Shown: positions 10,831 to 22,763, counted from the stretch's first letter. The stretch: 64,000 nucleotides of DNA from Brachionus plicatilis (GCA_010279815.1 QEOQ01000426.1:354831-418830); one strand, 5' to 3'. Notes: generated by a model not told the origin, from the letters alone. Numbers and translations: made by a program.

Positions 10831-11400
10831 AAATACTTATTGTTTCAAAAGCTTCGCTTTCATTGAAATTTTTAAAAATTCTCTCGGTCTTTCTTTTAAT
10901 TCCTTATGAAAATAAAGAACTGTTGGTTTCATTTCCAATAAGGAATTTTTTAATTTCTTCTTTATATAGTTTCTTATTGGTTTTAAGACTTTGTATCATT
11001 ATAGAGCTAATTAGTCTAGATTTTAATAAATAGTTTGTTTTCGTTATGTTACTAATGTTCTCTTCAATAAATTTCCTAGGAATTGATATTAGGGATACTG
11101 GTCAGTTGATTTTCGCATATAATTTTCATCTGCTTTTAAGAATGGATTTTATAAATATTAGCGAAAAAAGAATCGAGAATAATTTTTAGCAGTTCTTGAT
11201 TGAAACGGAAAAATATCGTCAGGTAGCGTAGATTTTGAAACGTCTAGGCTATTTTCTTTTTGGTTATGATTAAGAATAATAAAAAAAGATTTGAAAAAAT
11301 TGTTTAGATGATCAACTATTAAGTCTTTGACATTTTGTATTTTACCTAAAATTTCAAATGAAGATATTCCATCCCTTTAGTTTTCTTCTTGTACATTTAA
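10830..11400 (-). pseudogene. Degraded LINE-like reverse transcriptase fragment
   Basis: On the minus strand an interrupted frame reads D-H-L-N-N-F-F-K-S-F-F, then V-S-L-I-S-I-P-R-K-F-I-E-E, like the R-P-I-S-L-L-P-x-x-S-K-x-x-E box of non-LTR reverse transcriptases, then L-L-K-S-R-L-I-S-S-I-M. At least two stops interrupt it and the catalytic motif is not visible. Assignment is tentative. Confidence 0.35.
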
Positions 11401-12990
11401 TTTTTTAAATCTACATACCATGTTAATCATGTTACAATAATAGTATTTAAATTAAAAAATCAAAGATTTTTTTTATTTATTATTTTTTGATTAAGTAATT
11501 AAGATTTTTTCTTATAAAATAGATGTATTGATCTTTTAAATTTTTCCAAAAACTCCTACTCCTGTATAAAAAGTCTATTGTGCCCTAAATGCTGCCAATT
11601 TTATGTGTTTCTCTAATGGTTCGTCTTCTTGATCTAATATACCATAATATTTTAAAAAATTATCCACCTATTGATAATTTAATTTCTAAAAAACTTTAAT
11701 CGATTTCATTCTATGTAATTTGGCATCTAAGATTTTTGAATACATGGATTTGAGAATTTTTATCAGTGAGCAAACTGTTTGAAAATCTAATCACTGAGTT
11801 TAACTTTAATTTGAAACAGTTTTATGATCGGTTAATTTATTTTTCAGGTTATCCATTTATTTAGAAATATTTTTGCAAATTTCAATTGGATTGATTTATA
11901 TTGTGGCCTTTCTTAAAAGGAGGGTAATAAATTAAATTAAAAAAAAAGTCATTAGAAAAAAAAATTGTTATGTGTTAGTTAGTCATATATGACAATATAA
12001 CAAAGAAAAAAGAGAAAACAAACAATAAATTTATTTTTTAAATTTTTATTTTGAAAAAAATTCGTTGCATAAGAATTTAATTTAAGTACAAAACATTTTA
12101 ATTATTCATTCGAAATCAATACAAGGCTGCGTAAAAATTTAGGGTAAAATTTTAACTTAAGAATTAGAAAACAATAACAGATTTTTTTTTTTTCGTAACA
12201 TTAACATAGACATTTTAAAAAAATCAAGAGCCACCTGAGAGTCTTTTTTAGGCCATTTTTATCTGATTGCGATAGTTTTTAGGGTTATTTAGACTTTCAT
12301 AAAAAACCAATTATTGAAACCGTCGGGATCTTCGTGGGATGCAAGTAAGCCAAATCAATCAAGTGATTTTAAACATGAATAACTTGAATAAAAATTTTAT
12401 CGCGTATTGTTTCAAGATTAAAAGGTGCATTTTTAAGAGTGTAATTTTCAGGCATGAAAAATCCTTGAACAACTTATTACTTAAAAATCGAATTCTGGAA
12501 CTAAGTTATATGAGAATTATTCAATTCTTGATTTTTTCTTAGTTTTAAAAATTGTAGTGAAGTGGATACTCTCTCGTAGTATGTGTATGAACGGCTTTTC
12601 AATAATTAAATTTCACATGAATCTTCCAATTTTTATCTCTTCTCGCACGACTCTGATACTTCTATCGCCTCTGATTTGACTTAATTTTCACTTGAAAGAT
12701 TGATTAGCGCGTCGAATAAATCTTGACAAAGCATAGATGCTTAAGTACAGATGTTTTGTAAACGTGAATTTGACTCTTAACTATCGTGAAAAGCTTTTGA
12801 AAATAATTCACTTGCCTGTTTGATACTTGGCCGAACCATCTTAATTGTTAGATTTAGGAAATTAACTCTTTTTTAGAATATCTAAGTTTTTCAGTGGATT
12901 TTCAAAAAACGATCTTCCTCTTTATCTTTTTACTAACTTTGTTGTCATTCTGTTCTTTTTGGTCGAATTTCATCTGACTTATACCGTATG
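11400..12990. other. No gene seen
   Basis: AT-rich DNA without a supported frame. The segment 12,560-12,990 is somewhat richer in G/C and could belong to the adjacent gypsy remnant, but I see no defined boundary. Confidence 0.3.
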
Positions 12991-12992
12991 GT

Positions 12993-13735
12993 TCTGTGAT
13001 GACCGGACCGAAGGGGGGAGCCAGGGGGTTAAAAAAACTAAGTTTATATCTTTTTTAATATTTATTTAATATAATAAAAGTCCTATTTATAGGATTAAGG
13101 ATCGCTCACATCCCACGCCGGTAAAAGCCAGGCTCTGGGGAAATAGTGATCTTTCCACCCCTTTTTAATGACAGAAACATACAAACAAAAAAAATAACAC
13201 TAAACTACGAAATAAATAAATTTGTTGATTTTGATTGATTTAATGGATTGATGATTCAACTTGGTGCTGTTTGGATTAAAACAGTATTTGTGTGGAGACG
13301 GAGGCCTTGAACGAGATCTTTACCTCGACCCGTTTTTCCCTTTTTTGTAATTCTCGAGGTATTTTATTTCCTCGAGGGTGATATTACCTATCATGTGGAT
13401 GTCCTTGGACCTGAAGCTGAGTTAGGACACGGGAAAGTACTTGCCATTTACCCACAGCCTGTCGACTACCCCCAGATTGTCGGAGATGTTTGCGAACGAA
13501 ATTGGCATGTGTGTGGCATGTCGCCCACCTTCAGATTCTTGTTCTTGACGTTTTTGTCTGCTACCTTTGAGAGACCGTCATCTCGGGCGCGGTCGTTGAG
13601 GTAGTCTTTTAGATCTTCGACATTTTTGTCAAATACTGGAACTCCCTCGATGATTACATCATGGCAAATTGGCAGTAGTTATGTTCTGTCTTCCATTTCT
13701 GCTTAATTCTTAATATTTCGTATTTGATTAAATTA
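12993..13735 (-). pseudogene. GC-richer coding-like segment next to gypsy remnant
   Basis: Less AT-rich than flanks. The minus strand contains broken frames with I-I-E-G-V-P-V-F-D-K-N-V-E-D-L-K-D-Y-L-N and L-E-E-I-K-Y-L-E-N, separated by stops and frameshifts. It lies downstream of the gypsy RNase H remains where integrase would normally sit, but no integrase HHCC or DDE pattern is seen. The phrase tgtgatgaccggaccg at about 12,994 could be an LTR edge; unproven. Confidence 0.3.
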
Positions 13736-13984
13736 CTCGCTTCTTTTTATTTCTCGCTTATCTTTAAAATTCTGACCACCAGAAATTGAGTCATGATACA
13801 CGAACATATTTGGTCCAAAAACTTTTCGGAGCCACAACTACCATCCTTGTTCTAGAGTTTCAAAAAACCATTTTTTAACACTAGATTCTCGAAATTCCGA
13901 TTCCAAAATTTTGAATTTCTTAAATCAGCTAAAAAGTTAAAATCTCTTGTTAGAACAGTCATCTTGACCAATACTAACTCTCTA

Positions 13985-14875
13985 TCGCTATCTTACTCAT
14001 AATCCCAATCTACATTGAAGTTGATATTTAGAGCGTTTGACTCTGCTTCGATTTGACTTTGAGTCGCTGAATATAATCTTGAAAGTTGGTCTGCTAGATT
14101 GTTTTGTTTTCCCGGACAAAAAACAATATTAAAATCCAACTTTTGAAGCTTGAGAAAAAGTTTATAAAGACGACCAGTTGGTTCTTTTGACTTGATCAAT
14201 GTACTGAGTGGCTTATGATCCGTGAAAACTTGTTATGACGTCCGTAAATATAAAATTGGAAGTGCTTGGCGGCCAAAATGATGACCAACATTTCTTTCCC
14301 GCTTGAAGAATTATTCTTCGCAAGCATTTAGCTGACGACTTGCGTAAGCTACTGGATGAATTTAACAATCGACTACTTGAGTCAAAACGGCGCCAATACC
14401 AACACCGGAAGTATCTGTGTAGATCGCGTACTCTTTGTCAAAATTTGGGTAAATTAGAATTGGTGATAACAAAATATGTGTTTTCAACTTGGCAAACGCG
14501 TCTTAGGCTTCCTTTGTCCACGTAAATACTACTTTTCATTGGTCAACTCGAATAAACATGGGGCTGGTGTACTAAAGTTTGGTATAAAACGGCGGTAGTA
14601 GGATATCATTCCTAAGAACCTTTTAAGTTCTTCTTTTGACTTATCGATCGTGCTAAAAATTCTTGATCCAACCAATGCATCGATTGTGTTATCGATACGA
14701 GGCAACGGGTATGAGTCTTTGACGGTCACATCATTCGATTTTCTAAAATCTATACAGAATCTGTATTCTTGCTCTTTGCCCTCTTGACATTTCTTTTTAA
14801 CGAGTATTATTGCACTAGACCAAGGACTGTTGCTTTCTTCGATAACTTGGTTTCTCGTCACTTCATCCACTTGAC
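13985..14875 (-). pseudogene. Ty3/gypsy reverse transcriptase-RNase H, internally deleted
   Basis: The minus-strand order is RT start (V-I-E-E-S-N-S-P-W-S-S ... R-F-C-I-D-F-R-K and D-S-Y-P-L-P-R-I-D), then a jump directly into the post-catalytic segment (L-K-R-F-L-G-M-I-S-Y-Y-R-R-F-I), then RNase H (I-Y-T-D-T-S-G-V-G-I-G-A-V-L) and its end (C-P-G-K-Q-N-N-L-A-D-Q-L-S-R-L). The palm motif with Y-x-D-D is absent, removed by an in-frame deletion after the F-S-T-I-D block. Frameshifts separate the RNase H parts. The element cannot encode an active enzyme. Confidence 0.85.
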
Positions 14876-14975
14876 GTTCTTTTTGAGCTGCCTGTGGTAA
14901 TCTTTTGGTTGGTGTAACCCGTAGTTAACGTAGTACTATCAGTACTGAATTCGGACCATTGAAAAATGTGCTTGT

Positions 14976-15310
14976 AACTTTCTAATAATTTGAATAATTC
15001 GTTCCTTTCATTTGTTGACAAATTTTTCCAATTTTGATTTTACTCATATCCATTTTGACATCGTTTTTCAACTGAACTGAATTGGCGAGCTCAACTCCGT
15101 TTGAGTTCACCTCTTCAGCATGAAACATTCTACCGATAAGACTTTCTTTTTCGACAAATGTATCTTTGTTTGTTGCATTCAAAACACTTAAAACTATCAA
15201 ATTATCCTCATTAGCTTTGTACCAACTACTTGCCCATACAACCCCTTTTGATAAATCCTTCAATGTGACTGATTTGGTTCGAACAATACTTGATCCTTAG
15301 CTTTGAACCT
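14976..15310 (-). pseudogene. Upstream part of the gypsy pol remnant
   Basis: An open minus-strand frame of about 90 codons (V-T-L-K-D-L-S-K-G-V-V-W-A ... N-L-I-V-L-S-V-L-N-A-T-N-K) lies directly upstream of the RT remnant, in the position of the protease-RT linker of Ty3/gypsy pol. A stop and frameshift separate it from RT. The protease D-S/T-G motif is not seen. Confidence 0.5.
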
Positions 15311-15334
15311 ATCGACTTTTATCTTGACCAGAGT

Positions 15335-15490
15335 TGTTTTTAAGTCACAAGTCTTAAGTCAAGTCAAGTCAATGACTTGACTTAAATTTTATTTTTTTTT
15401 TTAAGTCAAGTCAATGACTTAAAATTTTTTTTTTTTTTTTTAAGTCAAGTCAATGATTTAAAAAAAAAAAACGTAGACTTAAAACTGTGA
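15335..15490. repeat. Three-unit tandem repeat of a palindromic word
   Basis: Three ~55-65 bp units each contain aagtcaagtcaatgactt (or atgattt) followed by a long A or T run. The word is partly self-complementary (aagtca/tgactt), so each unit can also fold. It adjoins the gypsy remnant. Confidence 0.6.
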
Positions 15491-15499
15491 CTTAAAAAC

Positions 15500-16170
15500 A
15501 AGTCTGATCTTGACCAAATTTTCTGAATTCGCTTTTACTAATTTGTCAAATATTTTTCAAATGTGAGAATCTACTTACTGTATTTTTATTGTAATGTAAC
15601 AAAAACTTGATCTTTTTTTTTGTTTATTGATAATTGCTTTGGCACTCCAATTTGTTACCCTCGTTTGCATGTGATTTGCTGTGAACTTGAGACGCCGACT
15701 TATTGAGCATATTGATAAATTTTAACCCATTATTTGATTATGCTGATTAAATTGCCAAAAATTTTGAATGCTAATCTTCGAGGTATTTATTATCTGGAGG
15801 ACGAGAAAATATTCTCTGCGAAATAATGACTTGTAAGAAAAAAACTCTGGACTAACTGACATGATAAAATACTATTTTTATTCAATAGAATTTTGTATGT
15901 TAAATAATCTTAATCATTTTTTTGTATATACAAACTGAATTTTTTACTTAATTGTAAAATAGATATTTAGTTGTTTTATTAATAAATAAATTATGTCTAA
16001 AATGGCTAAAATTAAAAAAATTAAAAAAAAATATGAATTTTTGAAATTTTTTAGTTGTAAAATTCAATAAAGAATTAAAGGTGATAATTATATATTAAAA
16101 TTATTAAATTATTATCTTTTTTATTAAGAAAACAATTTTTTTTTCCAAGAATGAGAAGTATAATATGAAA
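15500..16170. other. AT-rich sequence, no gene seen
   Basis: No supported frame or repeat boundary. Confidence 0.35.
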
Positions 16171-16177
16171 AATATTA

Positions 16178-16300
16178 TAACGTAATTGCTCGATTTTAAC
16201 GACATGTCTTTATATATGGGTATCCAGAATTAACGACAGGGTCTTATAACATTAAAAAGATTATTTAATGACATGTCGTTAGATTCGAGCAAATACGTTA
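16178..16300. mobile_element. Short MITE with TAACGTAATTG ends
   Basis: The left end taacgtaattgctcgat is mirrored by attcgagcaaatacgtta at the right. An inner ttaacgacatgtc is mirrored by gacatgtcgtta. About 123 bp, bounded by TA on both sides. The terminal word is shared with the larger element at 24,205-24,503. Confidence 0.6.
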
Positions 16301-16789
16301 GCTACACAAATGATTAGAGATAAAAAAAATACTAGAAATACAAGTTTTAATTTGATAAGTTGAAAAAGAAAAATTACATTATATAACTCTGCTTCGAATG
16401 ATTTAGTTAGCTACAAAAGTAGATAAAAGCATCTTTTCTCACTTGTGATATAAATAAACCTTTAATTTCTAAGTATTTTTCAAAATCTTTTTTGCGGTAA
16501 AAATTCATGGTCTCATTTAAACTATCTGGAAACATTTCTCTTAATTTATTTGGTAATTCTTGAGTATTCTTGAAAAAATTTTATAAAAAACTCGTGATAA
16601 GATGTTTTTTTAATTTTTTTAAAAGGTTATTCTGATTGTTATTCAAAAAAATGGAGACTGGTCTTACCATTAAACCAATTATTTAAAATAAAGCATTAAA
16701 AACATTTTATTGAACTCTTTTTTTAACACATTTTTACCAAAATTTTCCAAATTTTACAGAATTATACAGTTTAAAAAATAGATAAATTT

Positions 16790-17352
16790 TTTGAGTATGA
16801 CTCCGTCCACTCATTTTATGTGGACGTAGTCATGTCTTAAAACACATATTTATTTGGACGTAGATTTTTACCTCCACATATTATATGTGTAGTAAGAAAT
16901 AACTCCATAAATAAATCAAATAAAAAGCTCTTAAAAATAATGAATAAGTGATAAAAGATTAATTTTTATAACTATTCAATTAATAAATCGACTTGTGCTG
17001 ATCTGCTGATCACATTAGTGATAAGTATATTAAATGCTCACATTGCTCTTCTTTTTTTCATTTAGAATGTTCCAAATCTTACATTCCCAAAAGTAAACCT
17101 TGGTGTTGTTTGAAATGTAAAAATAATAAATAATTCTTAGTTTTATAATTTTCTTTTAATTATCCATAAAAATACTTTACTTTCCAGATTTTTTCTATTA
17201 TTGTTTCAATTTTTTATTTTGTATTATTTTATTTTAAAAAATATATTAATTAATTTAAATAAAAATTTCTAAACGATAATTTTACCTGTCTATGTTTGGT
17301 TCATATCCAGAATGTGTCCACATATTTTATCTGGACGGAGTCACACTCAAAT
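16790..17352. mobile_element. TIR element with TGAGTATGACTCCGTCCA ends
   Basis: The left terminus (about 16,791-16,830) is inverted at about 17,317-17,351 (ctggacggagtcacactca). The inner phrase catttta-gtggac also mirrors. About 560 bp, no coding frame. Flanks are A/T runs, so the target duplication is ambiguous. Confidence 0.6.
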
Positions 17353-17769
17353 TTTTTTTTTGAATTTTTTTTTTTGTTTAATTTCCTGAAAAAAGTCAAA
17401 AACGACCTAAAAAAATGGCTTTTTTTTTAATTTTTTGTTTTTACGTAATTTCTCGAAAAATCAAGTAAAATTACCAAAAACCCTAGTTTCAAATCAGCAC
17501 TGTAAATAACAACTAAAAAGCGTCATAATTAAATAAAAAAATTTTTTTGCAAAATGAATCATTAGGTATGAAATTTCAACTAATAAAAAAATTTACCAAA
17601 TAACATTAAACTGAAAAATATTTTTATTTCATCTAATTTTATAAAATATATTTCAGTTATATTTCGAATGATGGTTTAAAATAATAAAAATAAAATTAAA
17701 ATATATTTTTTTATTAATAAATATTTTTTTCTCTAAAATGGTTAAAATTAAAAAATTTAAAAAAAAAAT

Positions 17770-18693
17770 TTAAACAAGAGTTTCAAAGCAGGTTTCATCT
17801 TCTGATTGTGCTGAACTAATTCCAGTATCAGTTGAGCTAATTGACGAAGCTGAATTGGTCGAAGACAAACAATATTTAGTTGGATTAATTGAACTTAGAC
17901 GCTGAAGCTCTTTTTCTAGAGATGAAATCAAACTGCTTTTGATCAAAATCAAATTATCAATTTTTCTCAACTGACTCTTCATCTTTTCAACATCACTGCT
18001 TTCCTGTTTAGCTTTGACCAACTCTTGTTTAATTTGATTCAATTCACATTTCAATTGTTGCAACTCGTCTAATTTTGTCAACTTTTGATCTTGTACATTT
18101 TGACTAATTCTCTTTATTGAAGAATTTCTAGTGCGAATAGTTCGTCTAACACTGGCATATCTTTTTGGTCTCTCCACACAACCATCATCCTGATCACTCT
18201 CTTCATTTGCACTCGACCAAGCACTGCTAGGTACCGAGTTCATCGACATTCTGTCCTCTTGGTCAAATTGACAATTTAATTTTTCCATTTGTCTTTTCAC
18301 ATAACTCGACTTGAAACCATTTTGCGCAACATTTCTGTTCCAAGTCTTTTGAACACTTGGCGACAAGCTACACAATTTGAACTCTCTCTCTGTCGCTGGT
18401 TTGTGCGAAGATTTTGAGAGTTTTTTTTTGATTAGGAATTTAACTTGGTTAAGCTGGTCGCCTGGCACTTGTTTCCACATTTTGATTATTTTGTAAATTT
18501 TAACACTGTTGTCCAAGAGACGCTCATTTGATTGCCATTGTTCAAAAAGACCGTATTCATTAAGCATGTCTAGAGTGATTTTGGAGCCAGATGAGTACAA
18601 CATGGCAAATTTAATGTCTTGAACAGTTGTTTGTTTGTTTAGACCAGAGGCTACTTTTTCAACTCCGTTCACGTTTATTCTAATTTGGTCCAT
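17770..18693 (-). CDS. N-terminal RASSF (RASSF7-10 type) protein, left copy
   Basis: Single-exon 307-residue protein starting at ATG 18,693. Residues ~2-90 look like the N-terminal Ras-association domain of the RASSF7-10 group: I-R-I-N-V-N-G-V-E-K-V-A-S-G-L-N-K-Q-T-T then Y-G-L-F-E-Q-W and a basic strand ending V-K-F-L-I-K-K-K. A Ser-rich linker follows, then a coiled coil at ~215-280 (L-D-E-L-Q-Q-L-K-C-E-L ... L-E-K-E-L-Q-R-L) and a Ser/Thr tail. RASSF proteins of this type are cytoplasmic or centrosomal scaffolds in Ras/Hippo/JNK-type signalling (family knowledge). An in-frame GTG upstream is ignored because the ATG lies about 50 bp after a TATA box. The mirror copy differs at only about three residues. 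Confidence 0.8.
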   Translation of the reverse strand: MDQIRINVNGVEKVASGLNKQTTVQDIKFAMLYSSGSKITLDMLNEYGLFEQWQSNERLLDNSVKIYKIIKMWKQVPGDQLNQVKFLIKKKLSKSSHKPATEREFKLCSLSPSVQKTWNRNVAQNGFKSSYVKRQMEKLNCQFDQEDRMSMNSVPSSAWSSANEESDQDDGCVERPKRYASVRRTIRTRNSSIKRISQNVQDQKLTKLDELQQLKCELNQIKQELVKAKQESSDVEKMKSQLRKIDNLILIKSSLISSLEKELQRLSSINPTKYCLSSTNSASSISSTDTGISSAQSEDETCFETLV

Positions 18694-18745
18694 TGTTTTG
18701 TAGTTTATTTGTTTTTGGTTGGAAAGACGGCACACAAATGCTTGG

Positions 18746-18753
18746 TTTATATA
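18746..18753 (-). promoter_or_regulatory. TATA box of left RASSF copy
   Basis: TATATAAA on the minus strand, about 53 bp before the ATG at 18,693. It is exactly mirrored in the right arm. Confidence 0.65.
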
Positions 18754-19359
18754 CTCAACTGAGAATAGAAAGAGATAGAAGATTGGGAAGATGAAAATAT
18801 TTTTGTTAATTGATTGATTAATTAATTAAATGATTGACCACTTATAGATAGGTATTTCAGATAGCTACCAAAACCTATTTTATCGATTAAGAATTGACAA
18901 ACAAAAAACAACAACCAGTGGTGGCTAATTTTTTTAAATTCACAAGGTTGAATCAATTTTCACAGTTTGATCAAGAAACTATGCATTCATATGGAGAGTG
19001 TGTTTGTGTGCAATCTCTTGTGGCTATTTATACATGCACAAATAGCAGCAAAGATCAATTGTCGCAAAAATTTATTCATCTCTAATTTAGATTAATTCAA
19101 TTTAAATAAATGGATTTATTTCAAAGAATTTTATTTCAAAGTGAAATATTTTCTTAAGGAATAAATTAGAAATAGGAACTGTTGCAGTTATTTTGTGTCA
19201 TTCATATTCTCAGCAACAATTACAAGCTTATGTAAATTTTTATCTTTTCAAGTCAACTTAATTCTCATTTAATCCAATAAAAATTAATTTCAACTTTATT
19301 TTTTGATTTAATTTCAAGAAGCCTTTTTAATCAGCATTGAAATTCAAATAAGAGACAAT

Positions 19360-19660
19360 AAAACAGAACAGAACATTCGAATCAAGATACATCGAGTACC
19401 CAAATCCATTGTGCAATTGCTACCTTACTATTTCTTCTTTTTTTCCTGAATCTTCAAATATTTAAAAAAATATATATTCTGTTGCTCTCTATTAAAATTT
19501 ATCTATTTTAATTTTAATATTTATCTACTTTTAAACTAAAATAATTTTATTTTATCTTTTTCTTAGTTTTTATTTTATTTTATTTAACTTTATTATAATT
19601 TTTTTTTAATCTGAAAGAGCTTAAGCTCGGTATAGATATACAAATAAATAAATACATAAT
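19360..19660 (+). mobile_element. 5'-truncated LINE 3' end (left-arm copy)
   Basis: Closely matches the end of the LINE at 55,975-56,080: same final codons (I-x-Y-P-x-P-L-C-N-C-Y-L-T-I-S-S-F-F) and same UTR. It ends in a GAGCTTAAGCTC hairpin near 19,615 and an (AAATA)n tail. It is mirrored in the right arm (42,185-42,480), so it inserted before the duplication or was copied with it. Confidence 0.75.
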
Positions 19661-19837
19661 TAATAATATATAGTGCACCTTTTCTAAAAGCACGCAAACC
19701 ATGTTGTTAATTTGGTAAGAGAAATTTTGATCGCCTAATGGACCGATCTAATGTCCATTCGCTTAACCGGTCATGTGATTGATCAGCCGACTAGCTGGTC
19801 ATGTGCACAAATATACCAACACTAATTGGCTTCAATT

Positions 19838-20038
19838 CATTAACACGCAAAACTCTTAGCAAAAATTTAATTTAACAATTTATATAGAATCTAGATATTA
19901 ATTATACACATATAATAATACATATCTTAATCATATTGCAACCATGTGGGCTGAAAAGAAGGCTCTGCCATTCGGAACTGCCCTGGAAAAAAACTTTTCC
20001 TTAATTATTTTTTTAATAAATAAAAATAATAAATAAAA
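19838..20038 (+). mobile_element. Left-arm-only retro-insertion with target duplication
   Basis: A 201-bp insert flanked by direct repeats ATTGGCTTCAATT (19,825-19,837 and 20,039-20,051) and ending in an (AAATAAA)n-type tail. Direct repeats plus an A-rich 3' tail are the hallmark of target-primed reverse transcription. The mirror position in the right arm (near 42,015-42,030) lacks it. Source family unidentified; a 5'-truncated LINE or a SINE are both possible. Confidence 0.75.
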
Positions 20039-21038
20039 ATTGGCTTCAATTAAATCAAGAGGAAAAAGTCTAATTTTTAAGAGTTACTCTAGGCTCGAAA
20101 CTATTAATTGGTCCCATGGTGGATTAAAAGAAGGTTCATAATTTTCCTCACTCATTAATTTTAAAAAACTTTTTCCCTAATTTTTTAAAATTATAAAAAT
20201 ATTTCCATCATGTTTATTATTTTTTTTTAAATTTAAGTGTTTACAAAAGATTAATAAATGAAAAATTTTCTTTTTAAGACAACTTTTTTTTCATATACAC
20301 GCGATTTTGCGGATGAATTCAAAAAAATTCATTTAGTGCTCAATTTCCGCTTTCCGAATTGTATTTTTCTTTTTTAAAGGAAAATACATTGCTATGAAGT
20401 TAAGCGTCAAGTATAATATTGTAATATCATATCACAAAAAATTGCACTATCTCGTAGTTTTTTGATTTATTGTTTTATTTCTAATTATTTTTATTTACTT
20501 AAATATTTTACTGAACGAGCGCTGTGTTATAAAATATTTGTATTTTATGTAAAATATATTACAAAAAAATTCTTTATTTTATTAATTTGGTAAAAATTGG
20601 TCCATCTCAAAGAGTTAACCTTATTAATTCCTTTGGTCCCATCAACATTCTGAACTAAATAGTTGAGTCAAAATCTTGAGGCAAACGAGGAGATTAAATT
20701 TAGAGTTTTTACAACTTTCCAAGTTTGAATCTAGAAATATAAAAAAAAATGACTTGTTAAAAGTTTTTTCTAAAAATTTTTAATTTTTTAATTTTAATTT
20801 TTTATCCAAATTTAAAACAAAAAATTAAAATAATTGGAGCTGGTTAGGTTCTCTTTTAATAAATATAACTACAAATGTGTTCAAACCTTTTTTATTTTAA
20901 TTTAAAGTTAGCATTTTTTTTAGAAAATATTTATTAAATTTTAAAGATGAAAAATATAATTTAGCTAAAAGAAAGTGTTTTTTTAATAACATTATTCAAT
21001 AATGATTAGATTAATTTAATTTAATTATGTTTAAATTT

Positions 21039-22763
21039 TTAATATATTTTCAACAAGCTTTTCAGACTTTTTCGGCTATTCTTGTTGGTGAAGATAAACG
21101 GCGAATTCTAAATATTAAAATTTTTAAATTAAAAGTTTAATTAAATAAATATTATTTTATAAAAATTACAGTCGATGGACACATCAACGCTTGATTAAGA
21201 CTCGCCCATTTATCACTTTTTTGTCCGACTGGAGTCAACTAAAATATTAAAATTTTTTTAATAAATTTTTTTTCCTTTTATTGATCCCAAATGCTTACCA
21301 TGCTATTCCACAATTCAATAGCAGCTGCTTCATGACCTTTAATGCTGAAATGGAAACAATCTGGAGCAAAGTAGGTGTAATCACCAGATCCATCAGGCTT
21401 TTTTTTTTAAAGATAATTTTTAATTTTTTAATAAATAGAAAAAAACAATAATAAAATTTTTTTTTTATTACTCTTGTTGGTGGTTTCATATTTTTCATGA
21501 ATGGATGAACAACAACTGTAAATTCTTCTGAAGTGTCATAGACTCCTGAGTTTATAAGATCTTCGGTTTGTTGCTGAATTGCTTGGGTAATTGACAATAG
21601 AGTAGGCCGGAACGAAGCAGACAGAGCACAGTCACAGAATGTTCTTGGAAAAAAAGTTCTCTATTTATCTAAATCGGAAATTCTAATTAAAATAAATTAC
21701 TTTTGCATATTTCGGCAAGTGTAGCCAGTTAGAGTTTCAATGCCACTTACGTCAAGAGAAATAACCAAATTGACCAAAGTTCGTGGCAAGTTAGCCTTCA
21801 AATAGTCCAATGTAGTTCGAATATTTCTCATGTAGTTATCAGCAGTGTATTTAGACTTTTTGTAAATATTTTAAAACAAAAATCATTTTTTTCTTTTTAA
21901 TTTACGTCTCTACAAGCCTTGCACAAATCATTTCCACCCACAAACATTGTAACCAATTTCCATCCTTCACTGAAGTTGATGTTAGTTGTCTGCTTCATTT
22001 TGTTTACCAAATTTTTTGCCTGTGTCAACATTTCACTTTATATTAATAAGCAAAAAAAGCTAAAAAATAATTTCCATATTTTTTTTAGATTAAATACAAA
22101 GAAGTTTCTCCTGGTCTGGCCATATTGAACACTGCGTTGGACGATGTCGAACCACCTGAACCAATCGATGCACCATACAAACTTGGATTAAATTTCTTAA
22201 TTATGTCTTAATAAATAAATAAATAAAGTTAAATAATTGTAATTTAAAATTTTTTTATTTTTATTTAATTTACTTGGTAAAGTAATTGACTCTCTCAAGT
22301 CTGGATTTTCACCACCCATGCTCCACGATACTCCTCGACACTCTTCAATCAAGCCCAAAATAGTGCTGGCTTTGGCTCCATTAGCAGCCTTTATTTTTCA
22401 AAAATAGAAAATATTTTATTTTACCAAAATAATGGTTGAAATTACGGTCAGAGAGTCACCAATCGCTCCTATATATTCAATATCATATGGTCTCAAAGTG
22501 TGAACACTGTTTGGTCTTGGACTTGTGTTGACAAATGTGTTGCAGGAGAAGACATTTTTCAAGCTTCTTGACTCTGATGTAAAATTTGCCATTTTTTCAT
22601 TTGTTTTCCAAGCATTTTCCATAATCAAATTGATGTAGTCTTCATCGAATCCACTCGATTTTATCGAGGCTATAAAAAATAATTTATAAAATAAGATTTG
22701 ATTTTTGCTTTGATTCCTACTCAAGCAATGTAGAACTACGGATATAACAATCCAAAATTTCAT
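21039..22763 (-). CDS. PLB1: Secreted phospholipase B1-like GDSL lipase, left copy (10 exons)
   Basis: Exons on the minus strand: 22,721-22,763; 22,446-22,669; 22,274-22,388; 22,098-22,206; 21,906-22,035; 21,701-21,855; 21,472-21,643; 21,299-21,397; 21,170-21,238; 21,039-21,107. All introns are about 50-85 bp with GT..AG ends, and phases join to 394 residues. A signal peptide (M-K-F-W-I-V-I-S-V-V-L-H-C-L) is followed by the GDSL nucleophile block (A-I-G-D-S-L-T-A-A-N-G-A), the oxyanion block G-G-N-D-L-C, and the C-terminal Asp/His pair A-P-D-C-F-H-F-S. The family hydrolyses both acyl chains of phospholipids and other esters, outside the cell or in the gut lumen (family knowledge). One lipase unit and no C-terminal membrane anchor, unlike the multi-unit mammalian enzyme. 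Confidence 0.9.

Noticed and set aside
15335..15490. CRISPR-like array
   Set aside because: Spacers are homopolymers rather than unique sequence, there are only three units, and the setting is eukaryotic.
18894..19085. ORF conserved in both arms (mirrored at 42,734-42,931)
   Set aside because: It starts on a non-ATG codon, the two arm copies differ by a frame change after ~35 residues, and there is no domain. Conservation is explained by the arm duplication itself.
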